Assembly (NCBI GenBank): GCA_036770645.1
Contig: DAIPIU010000025.1
Coordinates: forward strand, 1 to 40,269
DNA: 40,269 nt
DNA from: Rubrimonas sp036770645
Lineage (GTDB): Bacteria > Pseudomonadota > Alphaproteobacteria > Rhodobacterales > Rhodobacteraceae
Direction of reading: 5' to 3'
Part shown: one piece after another, positions 1-11,382 of the stretch
How positions within the stretch are numbered: position 1 is the stretch's first letter
How the letters are laid out: the number at the start of each line of letters is the position of its first letter
Translations under genes and position numbers: made by a program
The notes under the pieces: generated by a model
The model's database searches: none
Seen by the model: the letters and a program-made list of their open reading frames with translations, nothing else
Told to the model about the DNA's origin: nothing

Positions 1-3554
<3,554 letters not shown>

Positions 3555-3626
3555 GGGCTGCCGTGGCGGTTTGCGATGAGAGAGCGGGGCGTCGCACAAG
3601 CTACGATCGAACGCCTTTGACTCACG

Positions 3627-4697
3627 CTACCTTGCTGTGCGCTGCGGCGCCACCTCCGGCGCGCCGCGCAGGGCCGCGGCGATGATGGCGCGCGCACCCG
3701 GCGCAGGCAGGGCGCGAAAGGGCAGGGGGCGGCAGACCTGGATCGCCGCCGCGCCGACCCGCGCGGTCAGGGCGCCGTTCACGAGCCCCTCGCCGAACCG
3801 GCGCGACAGCTTCGCGAGCACCCCGCCGCCCAGCGCCGGCCCGGCCAGATCGTCCGCCATCGCCACGAAACCGGTGGCGGCCAGATGGCCGGCCACGGCC
3901 CTGAACAGCCGCCAGGATCCCGCCCAGCCCGCCCGGCCGCCATAGATCTGCGCGATGGCGCGGATCATGCGCAGGTTGATCGCAAGCGCCGCAAGGACAT
4001 CGATCAGCGCCATCGGAACGAAGGCCGTGACGCCGGCCACCATGCGCGCGGCGCGGCCGGCCTCGGCCTCTGCGCGGGCGTCGAGCCCGGCCATCAGCGC
4101 GCGCTCGGCCGCGTCGACCAGCGCGCCCGCGTCGATCCGGTCGGCCTCGCGCGCCGCGAGGTCGGCCAGCGCCCACTGCAGATCGGCGCGCCCGGCATAG
4201 AGCTGGCGCAGCCGTTGCAGCGCCGCCGCCGCCCCCGCGCGGTCGCCGGCCCGCAACGCGGTCTCGATGGCGGCGCGCACGGCGTCCAGCCGCGCCAGCC
4301 GCGCGGTCGCGGCGATCTCGCCCGCGATGAAGGCGACCAGCCCGAGGGCCGCAACCGCCGCGAGCGCCCCCGCGACGGTCCCGAGCGCCGCGCTGCGTGC
4401 CAGCAGGGCCGCGGCCCAGTCCCAGAGCGCCACCGACAGGGCCAGCCCCGCAAGCCCGGCGACAGACCCCCAAACCAGACGCCAGAACGGGCTGCGCCGT
4501 CCCGAGGCCGCGCGCAGCGCTCGCAGCGCGGCGGGTGTGGGCGCGGGCGCATCGGCATCCGGCGGCTGCGGCGCGTCGGCCGGGGACGGGCCGGCCTGCC
4601 CGAGCGCCGGGTCGTCGCCCTCGAACAGCACTGGGCCGCGCCGGCGCTGCGCCACGCGCCGTTCGGCGTCGACCGCGATTTCGAACGGGGCGGTCAT
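3627..4697 (-). CDS. ycjF: YcjF-like (TIGR01620/UPF0283) inner-membrane protein
   Basis: A 356-residue membrane protein of the YcjF family, partner of the YcjX P-loop protein. The N-terminal 60 residues are Pro/Ala/Asp-rich and probably cytoplasmic. Two hydrophobic segments follow at about 73-95 and 102-127, then a helical region, and a C-terminal DUF697-like part with weaker hydrophobic stretches (for example VAGVTAFVPMALIDVLAALA). Its ATG overlaps the ycjX stop as ATGA (4694-4697), so the two are translationally coupled. Function is poorly defined; in gammaproteobacteria ycjXF are envelope-stress (Psp) associated, but no psp genes are visible here. Family assignment rests on the overall pattern and the ycjX neighbour. 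Confidence 0.85.
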   Translation of the reverse strand: MTAPFEIAVDAERRVAQRRRGPVLFEGDDPALGQAGPSPADAPQPPDADAPAPTPAALRALRAASGRRSPFWRLVWGSVAGLAGLALSVALWDWAAALLARSAALGTVAGALAAVAALGLVAFIAGEIAATARLARLDAVRAAIETALRAGDRAGAAAALQRLRQLYAGRADLQWALADLAAREADRIDAGALVDAAERALMAGLDARAEAEAGRAARMVAGVTAFVPMALIDVLAALAINLRMIRAIAQIYGGRAGWAGSWRLFRAVAGHLAATGFVAMADDLAGPALGGGVLAKLSRRFGEGLVNGALTARVGAAAIQVCRPLPFRALPAPGARAIIAAALRGAPEVAPQRTAR

Positions 4698-6124
4698 GTG
4701 AGCCGGTCTCCGATCAGGAACTCGAGCGCGCGGTCCAGCCGCAGATGCGGCGGCCCGTCGCCGGGGCGCCCGCCCGGCGGGGGCGGCAGGAAGTCCATCA
4801 CCCGCAAATCGCCCCCCAGCCAGCCCCGGCCGCGCGCCGCATCGGGCCCGGCCTCGGCGAGCAGGCGTTCGGGATCGTCGGGCAGGTCGCCCGGGTGCAG
4901 CACAGCCTCCCGGCCCGTCGATGCCAGCCTGCCGCGCACGCAGGGGATGTCCTCGCCATTGCGCTGCACGGTCTGCTCGGCGGTGGCGCGCAGGCCGGCG
5001 ATGGCCATGGCCTCGACCCGCGCGCCGCGAAAGGCCGCCCTCGCCGCGCTGTCTCGCAGCAGCGCCGACAGGATCGCCTGCATTCGGGCGTGCTGGTCGT
5101 GGTGGACATGGTCTGCCTTGGTGGCGGCGAACAGGACGCGTTCGACCCGCCTCGCGCCCAGCAGCCGCCCCAGCCAGCTCTGCGCCCCTGGGCGGAAGGC
5201 CGCCAGCACCCCGGTCATCGCCTCGCGCAGGTCGGCCACCGCGCCGGGCCCGCGGTCGAGCGCGCCAAGCAGGTCGACCAGCACCCCCTGCCGGTCGATC
5301 CGGGAAAAATGGTCGCGGAAGAACGGTTTGGCGACGCCCGAGCGATAGGCCTCGTAGCGGCGGCGGAACTCCTCGCGCAGGCTGCCGCGACCGCCGGCGC
5401 CGGGCGGCAGCGGCGCGAACGCCAGCAGCGGCGTGCCGGCAAGATCGCCGGGCATGAGGAAACGGCCGGGCGCGATGCCGGCCATGCCCTCGGCCCGGGC
5501 GGCCGCGAGATAGGCGGTGAAGCCGGCCGCAAGCGTTTGCGCCGCGGCTTCGTCATGCGTGGCGGCAAGGTCGGCCCCGCCGAGCGCGGCGCGGAAGTCC
5601 ACCGCGAGCGGCGCGCGGCGCGGGGTCGCGGCCAGCGCCAGCGCCTGCGCCGACCACGCGGCGTAGTCGAGATCGAGCAGCCCGAGATCGAGCAGCCATT
5701 CCCCCGGATAGTCGACCACGTCGAGATGCAGCAGCGAGGCGCCGCCGAGACCCGCCAGAAGGCCCTTCGGACGATAGCGGATCGACAGGCGCAACTGCGC
5801 CGCGGCGGTCGTGCTGTCGGGCCAGCGCGGCTCGGCCCCCGACAGGGCCGCGCGATGGGCCTCGTAGGCGAAGCGCGGTGCGGCGCGGTCGGGCTGGGGG
5901 CGCAGGGCGACCGCCTCGATGCGGCCCTCCGCCTCGGCCGACAGCCCGCCCATGCGCCCGCGCGCCAGCAGCCCCGCCACCAGCGCCGTGATGAACACGG
6001 TCTTGCCGGATCGCGACAGCCCGGTCACGCCAAGCCGCAGCGTCGGCTCGAACAGCGCCTCGGACGCCGCATCGCGCGCGTCGGTGATCCCGCGCAGCAT
6101 GTCGTCGATCAGTCCGCCCAGCAC
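4694..6124 (-). CDS. ycjX: YcjX-like P-loop NTPase (DUF463)
   Basis: A 476-residue GTPase-like protein. A Walker A motif GLSRSGKT lies at residues 35-42 behind the leader LFEPTLRLGVT, which is characteristic of the YcjX/DUF463 family. A Walker B-like LLHLDVVDYPGEWLLDLGLL and a base-recognition-like FAATKADHVHHDQH follow, and length matches the family. The start is GTG at 6124, preceded by GGAG six to seven bases upstream. The stop is shared with the ycjF start (ATGA). YcjX proteins are stress-associated GTPases of uncertain role; the conserved ycjX-ycjF pair supports a joint function at the inner membrane. No associated promoter is obvious in the 172-nt gap upstream. Confidence 0.9.
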   Translation of the reverse strand: MLGGLIDDMLRGITDARDAASEALFEPTLRLGVTGLSRSGKTVFITALVAGLLARGRMGGLSAEAEGRIEAVALRPQPDRAAPRFAYEAHRAALSGAEPRWPDSTTAAAQLRLSIRYRPKGLLAGLGGASLLHLDVVDYPGEWLLDLGLLDLDYAAWSAQALALAATPRRAPLAVDFRAALGGADLAATHDEAAAQTLAAGFTAYLAAARAEGMAGIAPGRFLMPGDLAGTPLLAFAPLPPGAGGRGSLREEFRRRYEAYRSGVAKPFFRDHFSRIDRQGVLVDLLGALDRGPGAVADLREAMTGVLAAFRPGAQSWLGRLLGARRVERVLFAATKADHVHHDQHARMQAILSALLRDSAARAAFRGARVEAMAIAGLRATAEQTVQRNGEDIPCVRGRLASTGREAVLHPGDLPDDPERLLAEAGPDAARGRGWLGGDLRVMDFLPPPPGGRPGDGPPHLRLDRALEFLIGDRLT

Positions 6125-6296
6125 CCGCGCGTCTCCGCCACCGCGCTCCGTCCGGAGCCTGCTGCGCGCTCATATACCGGGAACCGCCCGAGGGGGAGTG
6201 CAGCCCGGCATCCGGGCCGTCGCCGGGCGGCGTCCGCGCTCAGGCGCGCGCACAGCGCGCCCCGCAGCGCCGGCGGGGCGCCGCCGCGATGGGTGT

Positions 6297-7055
6297 TCAG
6301 AGCGCGGGGGCCGCCGCTGCGCGTTCGGGCAGCGGCTCGCGCCGGATCAGGTTCATGTAGCTGCGCATCGTCACGTCCGCGGGCAGCGCCGAGCCCGTCG
6401 AGCAGGTCTGTTCCATCGTTCTCTGCGCCGCGTCGCTGAAGGGCACGCCGCAGGCGGCGAACACCTCCTCGGGGACGTAGTTCGACCAGCGGGCAAGCGT
6501 CACCGCCACGGTGCGCTCGACGCGCTCGCCCGATGGTCCGGCGACGCTCTCGATCAGCGACTGCTTCACGGTGCACACCGGCTCGCGACGGTTCAGCCGC
6601 GCGGCCATCCTGCATTCGCAGGCCCGAGTCAGGCCCGGCGCGGCGTCGACCTCGCGCATGCTGTAGAGACCGCCGACGAAAACGACCTTCTCCGGTTGCT
6701 CGTCCGGCGCGGCTTCCGCCTGCGCGGCGCCGGGCGCGATCACGCCGATCCAGGCCGCGACGGCGTCGCGGAAGTCGCGCACGCCTTCGCGCAGGGCGTT
6801 GCGGTAGGCGTTCGCAAGGCGCTCCTCGTGCAGCGCCGCCGCGTCGAGGTTGAGGTCGCAGATCGGCTCGAACGCCTGTCCGTCCGGCCAGATCGCCACG
6901 ATGTCCCCGGCGCGGACCGGGTTGGCCAGCGCCTCGCGCTCGAAGCCGTGATGGGCGTAGACATCGGGCTCGGTGATGGTGGTGGCGTAGAAATACGTGA
7001 CTGTGCCGACCGCGATGAGGCCGGCGATCGACAGCACGCGCGCAAGCGTGGACAT
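6297..7055 (-). CDS. Hypothetical membrane-anchored, Cys-containing protein
   Basis: A 252-residue protein of unknown function. ATG at 7055 gives a basic start followed by a hydrophobic segment (about residues 5-24, LARVLSIAGLIAVGTVTYFY), an uncleaved anchor or signal. The remainder is hydrophilic with six cysteines (one in ICD, two in ACEC, then VCT, ACG and TCS), an even number consistent with disulfides in the periplasm. A longer reading to 7172 exists, but that extension overlaps a better small gene in another frame and is rejected. It begins 4 nt after the stop of the Cys-rich small peptide at 7060-7164, so the two are probably cotranscribed. No enzymatic motif was recognised. Confidence 0.7.
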   Translation of the reverse strand: MSTLARVLSIAGLIAVGTVTYFYATTITEPDVYAHHGFEREALANPVRAGDIVAIWPDGQAFEPICDLNLDAAALHEERLANAYRNALREGVRDFRDAVAAWIGVIAPGAAQAEAAPDEQPEKVVFVGGLYSMREVDAAPGLTRACECRMAARLNRREPVCTVKQSLIESVAGPSGERVERTVAVTLARWSNYVPEEVFAACGVPFSDAAQRTMEQTCSTGSALPADVTMRSYMNLIRREPLPERAAAAPAL

Positions 7056-7059
7056 GGCG

Positions 7060-7164
7060 TCACCGCGAGCAGCAACTCGTCCCGCACGGATAGTGCGTGG
7101 ACGGACAGGCGAGCGCCACGGCCGGCAGCATGGCCACGGCGAAAGCAAGGGCGAGCATGCGCAT
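7060..7164 (-). CDS. Small Cys-rich putative secreted peptide (34 aa)
   Basis: A short ORF of 34 codons with a strong Shine-Dalgarno (GGGAGG about seven bases before ATG 7164). Residues 1-19 look like a complete signal peptide (MRMLALAFAVAMLPAVALA) ending in the AxA-like ALA. The predicted mature part is only 15 residues, CPSTHYPCGTSCCSR, with four cysteines. The cleavage-site Cys could instead suggest a lipoprotein, but ALAC is not a canonical lipobox. The stop lies 4 nt before the start of the membrane-anchored Cys-containing protein, suggesting coupling. No known family was recognised; expression is inferred from the signal-peptide composition and ribosome site. Confidence 0.55.
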   Translation of the reverse strand: MRMLALAFAVAMLPAVALACPSTHYPCGTSCCSR

Positions 7165-7316
7165 CGGAGCACCTCCCGGTCACGGAATATTCATAGTCTA
7201 TCACAACCGACGGTCGTTCAGGACCGATTCGCTCGCCGCTTCGACGGGGGACGGCGTTGCGCCGGGGCGGCGGGGATGCTTGGATTTGCGCGCCGCAGCA
7301 CAGGGAGCGAACCGCC

Positions 7317-7856
7317 ATGCCCAAGCGCCTGAACGTCAAGGACTATGTCCGCACCATCCCGGACTTTCCCCAGGAGGGGATCATGTTCCGCGACGTCACC
7401 ACCCTGTTCGGCGACCCGCGGGGATTCCGCATGGCGATCGACCTGCTGCTGCACCCCTATGCCGGCCTGCGCATCGACAAGGTGGCGGCGCTCGAGGCGC
7501 GGGGCTTCATCCTCGGCGGCGCGGTGGCGCATCAGCTGTCGGTGGGCTTCGCCCCGATACGCAAGAAGGGCAAGCTGCCGTGGAAGACGATCAGCGAGGA
7601 ATACCAGCTCGAGTATGGACAGGCGATCGTCGAGATCCATGAGGACGCCATCAAGCCCGGCGAAAGCGTGCTGATCGTCGACGACCTGCTGGCCACCGGC
7701 GGCACGGCCGAGGCCGGGATCCGGCTGGTCGAGCGGCTGGGCGGGGAGGTGGTGGGATGCGCCTTCGTGATCGACCTGCCCGAACTGGGCGGCCGGGCGC
7801 GGCTCGAGGCGCTGGGCGTGGACGTGCACGCGCTCTGCGCATTCGACGGGCACTGA
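7317..7856 (+). CDS. apt: Adenine phosphoribosyltransferase
   Basis: A 179-residue purine salvage enzyme that converts adenine plus PRPP to AMP and pyrophosphate in the cytoplasm. The start is ATG at 7317 (MPKRLNVKDYVRTIPDFP), with AGGGAG upstream; an upstream in-frame ATG at 7257 adds residues atypical for the family. The N-terminal DFPQEGIMFRDVT and the PRPP loop VLIVDDLLATGGTA (about residues 119-132) are diagnostic, and length is normal. It is transcribed divergently from the small-peptide operon; the shared region holds a comparatively AT-rich patch near 7185-7215 but no promoter can be assigned with confidence. Confidence 0.96.
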   Translation: MPKRLNVKDYVRTIPDFPQEGIMFRDVTTLFGDPRGFRMAIDLLLHPYAGLRIDKVAALEARGFILGGAVAHQLSVGFAPIRKKGKLPWKTISEEYQLEYGQAIVEIHEDAIKPGESVLIVDDLLATGGTAEAGIRLVERLGGEVVGCAFVIDLPELGGRARLEALGVDVHALCAFDGH

Positions 7857-8866
7857 GGGCGGCGCTTCGCCACGGCGCAGGCCGCGGCCCGGGGCGTCGA
7901 GACGGTGGCTCCGGGCGGGGTCGGCCAGCGGCGCCACCGCCGCGCCATTGGCCGGGGTGTCTCGGCCATCGAGGCGCACCGTGCCTGCGCCGCCTCCCCG
8001 ATGCGCGACATGCAGGGGCGCCCCGGGCCCCCGGCGGCTCGGCGAAGCGGACATGCCCGTCGGCCGTGCCGGCGCCGCGCGGACCGACGCGCGTATGCCG
8101 GGGCCGCACGCCCGGCGTCGCGGTCCCGTCGCCCGGTTCGTGGATGAAGCGGGCCGCGAACTCCGTCCCGGCGCGTGGGCGAACTTGAGCCCTCGGGCGG
8201 TGCGGAGGCGCCCGCTCGGATGCGGATGATCCAGGCAACGCCGGAACACCATGCCGATGCCGCGCTCGCGCGGTTTCGGCCGGCTGGTCGGGCACGCCGA
8301 GAAGCATCCGGCGCGATAGGAATGTGGCTGTGGCCGAGGCGGTCGGCTGAAGGGTCAGCGCGGTGCGGGCGCCGGGAGTCCCGAACTTCGCGATCTCGGT
8401 GAATGTCGGCCCGATGCGCAGTTCGACCGGCAGCATCAGCGTCGTGAAGGCGATCCGGAAGAACGCCATGCGGAACGCGTGCTGGACGCCGACGATGGCA
8501 TGAGCCGACAGAGGGGAGATGGCGAGCCTTCCGGTCGCGATGCCTCGCGCCATGACGAGGCTGCTCGGCATCCGCGGCGCAACGCGCATGCCGCAGACGC
8601 GACGGTCGGCGCCGCCCGGCGGTTCGCAAGGCACTGGCCGCCCGGCGCAGGCAGGACGGGCCGCCTTCACGGCGATCTCCCCGTTCGCGGTCCTGCGCCG
8701 ACGGTCGCCGCGTCCGAGGTCCGCGAGGCGGCGTTCGGGGGCTCGCGGGCGATGCCCGGGTGACGCCCGGCAACCGCTGGACGCGGCGTTGCGGCCGTCG
8801 GGAAACTGGCGCGCCGCGCGCGGATGGGGTAGCAGGAAAGAAGCGCACACCGGGGAGGACCGGCCG
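7857..8866. other. 1-kb stretch with no intact gene; possible decayed reading frame
   Basis: Between apt and the zeta-type inhibitor gene no ORF combines a plausible start, composition and recognisable family. All six frames are partly open because of GC richness. On the minus strand about 8290-8560 encodes a segment of protein-like composition (HAFRMAFFRIAFTTLMLPVE and following residues) with GC-rich third positions; the similarity to coding sequence then fades into Arg/Pro/Gly-rich text, and protein-like fragments (GTEFAARFIHEPGDG) reappear further along. This may be a frame-shifted, decayed minus-strand gene, but no family could be named. No terminator, tRNA or repeat was seen. Confidence 0.3.
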
Positions 8867-9187
8867 ATGACCACCTTCGACAATCGCGAAAAAGGCTTCG
8901 AGAACAAGTTCGCCCATGACGAGGCGCTGGCATTCAAGGTGCAGGCGCGGGCCACCAACCGCCTGCTGCTGTGGGCGGCGGGCGAGATGGGCAAGACCGG
9001 CGACGACGCGGTGGCCTACGCCAAGGAGCGTCTGGGAGACTGGCTGAAGCCGGGCGCGGGCGACATGATGGCGCGGATCGCCGCCGAGATCGCGGCCGTC
9101 AAGCCTGCCACGGGCGAGGGAGCGGTGCGGGCCAAATTCGCCGCGTTCATGACCGAAGCGCAGGCGCAGATCGCCTCGGAGGGCTGA
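8867..9187 (+). CDS. DUF1476 protein, F1-ATPase zeta-type inhibitor subunit
   Basis: A 106-residue alpha-helical protein of the alphaproteobacterial DUF1476 family. The founding member, the Paracoccus denitrificans zeta subunit, inhibits ATP hydrolysis by the F1Fo-ATPase. The N-terminus MTTFDNREKGFENKFAHDE and the internal ARATNRLLLWAAGEMG and AYAKERLGDWLKPG match the family pattern. ATG at 8867 follows GGGGAGG at ideal spacing, which fixes the start; upstream in-frame ATGs give non-family extensions. The gene stands alone, 44 nt before the photolyase gene. It likely acts on cytosolic F1 to prevent ATP waste when respiration falls; this is by homology, and no atp genes are in the window. Confidence 0.9.
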   Translation: MTTFDNREKGFENKFAHDEALAFKVQARATNRLLLWAAGEMGKTGDDAVAYAKERLGDWLKPGAGDMMARIAAEIAAVKPATGEGAVRAKFAAFMTEAQAQIASEG

Positions 9188-9231
9188 GGCCGGTTGACGT
9201 TCCGGCCGCGCGGACGATCCTCCGCGCGGCC

Positions 9232-10770
9232 ATGACCGCGCCGCTCACCCTTGTCTGGTTCAAACGCGACCTGCGCGCCGAGGACCATGCGCCGCTCGCC
9301 GCCGCCGCGGAGCGGGGGCGCGTTCTGCCGCTTTACATCGCCGAGCCGGGGCTCTGGGCGCAGCCGACCATGAGCGGGCGGCAATGGGCCTTCGTCGCCG
9401 AGGCGCTGGCGGCGCAGCGCGCCGATCTCGAGGCGCTGGGCGCGCCGCTGGCGGTGCGGACGGGCGAGGCGGTGGCGGTGCTGGAGGCGCTGCACGCGGC
9501 GCACGGCTTCGACGCGATCCATGCGCATCAGGAGACGGGCGACCTGTGGACCTTCGCCCGCGACCGGCGGGTGGGGGCCTGGGCGCGGGCGCGGGGCGTC
9601 GAGTTCCGGGAATGGCAGGCGGGCGGCGTGGTGCGGCGGCTGCGGTCGCGCGACGGCTGGGCCGCGGCCTGGGACCGGCGCATGGCCGAGGCCTGCGTCG
9701 CGGCGCCGGCGCTGCGGCCCGCCGACCCCGCGCCCGAGCCGGAGGCGATCCCCGCGGCGCGCGACCTCGGCCTCGCGCCCGACCCCTGCCCGGGGCGGCA
9801 GGCGGGGGGGCGGCGGGCGGCGCTTGCGGTGCTGGGGGGGTTCCTGACCGAGCGCGGGCGCGATTATCGCCGCGCCATGGCGTCGCCCGTCACCGGCTTC
9901 GACGCCTGCTCGCGGCTGTCGGCGCATCTGGCGTGGGGGACGATCAGCACGCGCGAGGCCGCGCAGGCGGGATGGGCGCGGGCCGCCGAGATCCGCCGCG
10001 AGGGTGCGGAACCGGGCTGGGCGGGGTCGGTGGACAGCTTCCTGTCGCGGCTGCACTGGCGCTGCCATTTCATGCAGAAGCTCGAGGACGAGCCGGAAAT
10101 CGAGCGGCGCTGCATGCACCGCGCCTATGAGGGGCTGCGCGAGGGCGACCACGACCCTGAGAGGCTGGCGGTCTGGGCGGAAGGGCGGACCGGGCTGCCC
10201 TTCGTCGACGCCTGCCTGCGGGCGCTGGCGGCGACGGGGTGGATGAACTTCCGCATGCGCTCGATGCTGACGGCCTTCGCGGCCTATCACCTGTGGCTTG
10301 ACTGGCGGGCCTTCGGGCCGCAGCTGGCGCGGTGGTTCACCGATTACGAGCCCGGCATCCATTTCAGCCAGCTGCAGATGCAGTCCGGCGTGACCGGCAT
10401 CAACACCACGCGCGTCTACAACCCGGTGAAGCAGTCGCACGATCAGGATCCCGAGGGCGTGTTCATCCGCCGCTGGGTCCCGGAACTGGCGGGCCTGCCG
10501 ACGCCCTTCCTGCACGAGCCGTGGCGCGCCCCGCCGGAGGCGCTGGCGGCGGCGGGCGTGCGGCTCGACGGCAGCTATCCGCGCCCGGTGGTGGACCACG
10601 AGGCCGCGGCGCGGGTGGCCAAGGCGCGGGTGCATGCGGTGCGACGGGGCGAGGCGTTCCGGGTCGAGAAGGCGGCGGTGATGGCGAAGCACGCCAGCCG
10701 CAAGCCGGGGCGCGACGGGTTCCCCAAGCGCGCGCAGCCCGACGGTCGGCAGGGGGCGTTCGAGTTCTGA
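9232..10770 (+). CDS. Cryptochrome/photolyase family FAD protein
   Basis: A 512-residue light-dependent DNA repair or photoreceptor flavoprotein. Residues 1-130 form the N-terminal alpha/beta photolyase domain (starting LTLVWFKRDLRAEDHAPL); about 215-480 is the helical FAD-binding domain, with RLSAHLAWGTIS, SFLSRLHWRCHFMQKL and RVYNPVKQSHDQDPEG followed by FIRRWVPEL. The last block belongs to photolyase-like proteins with NTT instead of the classical GTG-x-D-A motif, so it may not be a standard class I CPD photolyase. The Lys/Arg-rich C-terminus could contact nucleic acid. ATG at 9232 has no strong Shine-Dalgarno. The neighbouring DUF2256 gene follows after one base, a common pairing. Substrate specificity (CPD, 6-4 product or signalling) cannot be told from sequence alone. 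Confidence 0.9.
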   Translation: MTAPLTLVWFKRDLRAEDHAPLAAAAERGRVLPLYIAEPGLWAQPTMSGRQWAFVAEALAAQRADLEALGAPLAVRTGEAVAVLEALHAAHGFDAIHAHQETGDLWTFARDRRVGAWARARGVEFREWQAGGVVRRLRSRDGWAAAWDRRMAEACVAAPALRPADPAPEPEAIPAARDLGLAPDPCPGRQAGGRRAALAVLGGFLTERGRDYRRAMASPVTGFDACSRLSAHLAWGTISTREAAQAGWARAAEIRREGAEPGWAGSVDSFLSRLHWRCHFMQKLEDEPEIERRCMHRAYEGLREGDHDPERLAVWAEGRTGLPFVDACLRALAATGWMNFRMRSMLTAFAAYHLWLDWRAFGPQLARWFTDYEPGIHFSQLQMQSGVTGINTTRVYNPVKQSHDQDPEGVFIRRWVPELAGLPTPFLHEPWRAPPEALAAAGVRLDGSYPRPVVDHEAAARVAKARVHAVRRGEAFRVEKAAVMAKHASRKPGRDGFPKRAQPDGRQGAFEF

Positions 10771-10771
10771 G

Positions 10772-10936
10772 ATGGCGAAGATGGTCCGCAAGGGCGACCT
10801 GCCGAGCAAGCCCTGCGCCGCCTGCGGGCGGCCCTTCGCGTGGCGCAAGAAGTGGGAGAAGGTCTGGGACGAGGTGCGGTTCTGTTCGGACCGCTGCCGC
10901 CGCGAGGGCAAGGGGGCGGCGCGGGCGAAGGGCTGA
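10772..10936 (+). CDS. DUF2256 zinc-ribbon mini-protein
   Basis: A 54-residue protein recognised as DUF2256: MAKMVRKGDLPSKPCAACGR followed by PFAWRKKWEKVWDEVRFCSD and RCRR. Two Cys pairs (C-x2-C at 15/18 and C-x3-C at 38/42) form a treble-clef or zinc-ribbon type site. The start codon follows the photolyase stop by one base, so the pair is almost certainly coupled. DUF2256 genes are often found beside photolyase/cryptochrome genes, but their role is unproved; a helper in nucleic-acid binding or cofactor handling is a guess. The small size explains why it would be missed by length filters. Confidence 0.88.
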   Translation: MAKMVRKGDLPSKPCAACGRPFAWRKKWEKVWDEVRFCSDRCRREGKGAARAKG

Positions 10937-11382
10937 CGCTGCGCTGGCGGAAACCCGCCGCAGCCCGCGCGCCCGATGCCTGCCGGTCCGGTGGCGCGGA
11001 GCGCGGCGTCGGGGCAGGGGCGCGGTGCGGCCCGGCGGGCCCGGCGCGGCGGTCGGTCTGACCGGATCGGGGCAGGCGCGCGGATTCCGCGCTGTCCCCA
11101 GTGGGGACATCTGAAAAGATTGGCAGAATTTAGATACAATTTTACCGGTCGTGGCCGAGCCCGCGGAGCCGGCCGATCCCGGTCGATCCGGGGGCGCGCT
11201 GAAATCCATGAAGCGGGCCAATGCCGTGCGGGCGGCCGGATGCGGATGCGCGCCCAGCGCCCGGTCGCGGCATCGCGCCAGAGCCTCCATCCGCCCATGT
11301 CAGCAGTTCCGCGCTGTGGCGCGCAGGGCGACGGCCGGCCCGGTCGCCTACAGGGGGCGGCGCGGGAGGGCCGCAGCCCGTC
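10937..11382. other. Intergenic region between DUF2256 and rnr
   Basis: A 446-nt region between the 3' ends of two convergent genes. No ORF of convincing composition is present. Its notable content is a palindrome at 11093-11109 next to a locally AT-rich segment at 11110-11145, striking against the very GC-rich surroundings. The remainder (11146-11382) is GC-rich and has no recognised feature; a small RNA on either strand is possible but not shown. Confidence 0.5.
11093..11109. promoter_or_regulatory. 17-bp operator-like palindrome
   Basis: TGTCCCCAGTGGGGACA is a perfect inverted repeat with 8-bp arms around a central G. Immediately right of it the plus strand carries CTGAAA (11111-11116), 18 bp and then TACAAT (11135-11140), a weak -35 and good -10 match. 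The arrangement resembles a repressor or activator site at a promoter reading rightwards, but no gene starts on that strand nearby. Function is inference. Confidence 0.35.

Noticed and set aside
7218..8994. Long minus-strand frames across apt and the 1-kb region
   Set aside because: They run antisense through apt and show shadow composition; only a short internal part looks protein-like and is noted as a possible remnant.
9016..11298. Long minus-strand frame opposite the photolyase gene
   Set aside because: It is antisense to a well-supported photolyase; Arg/Pro-rich composition without motifs.
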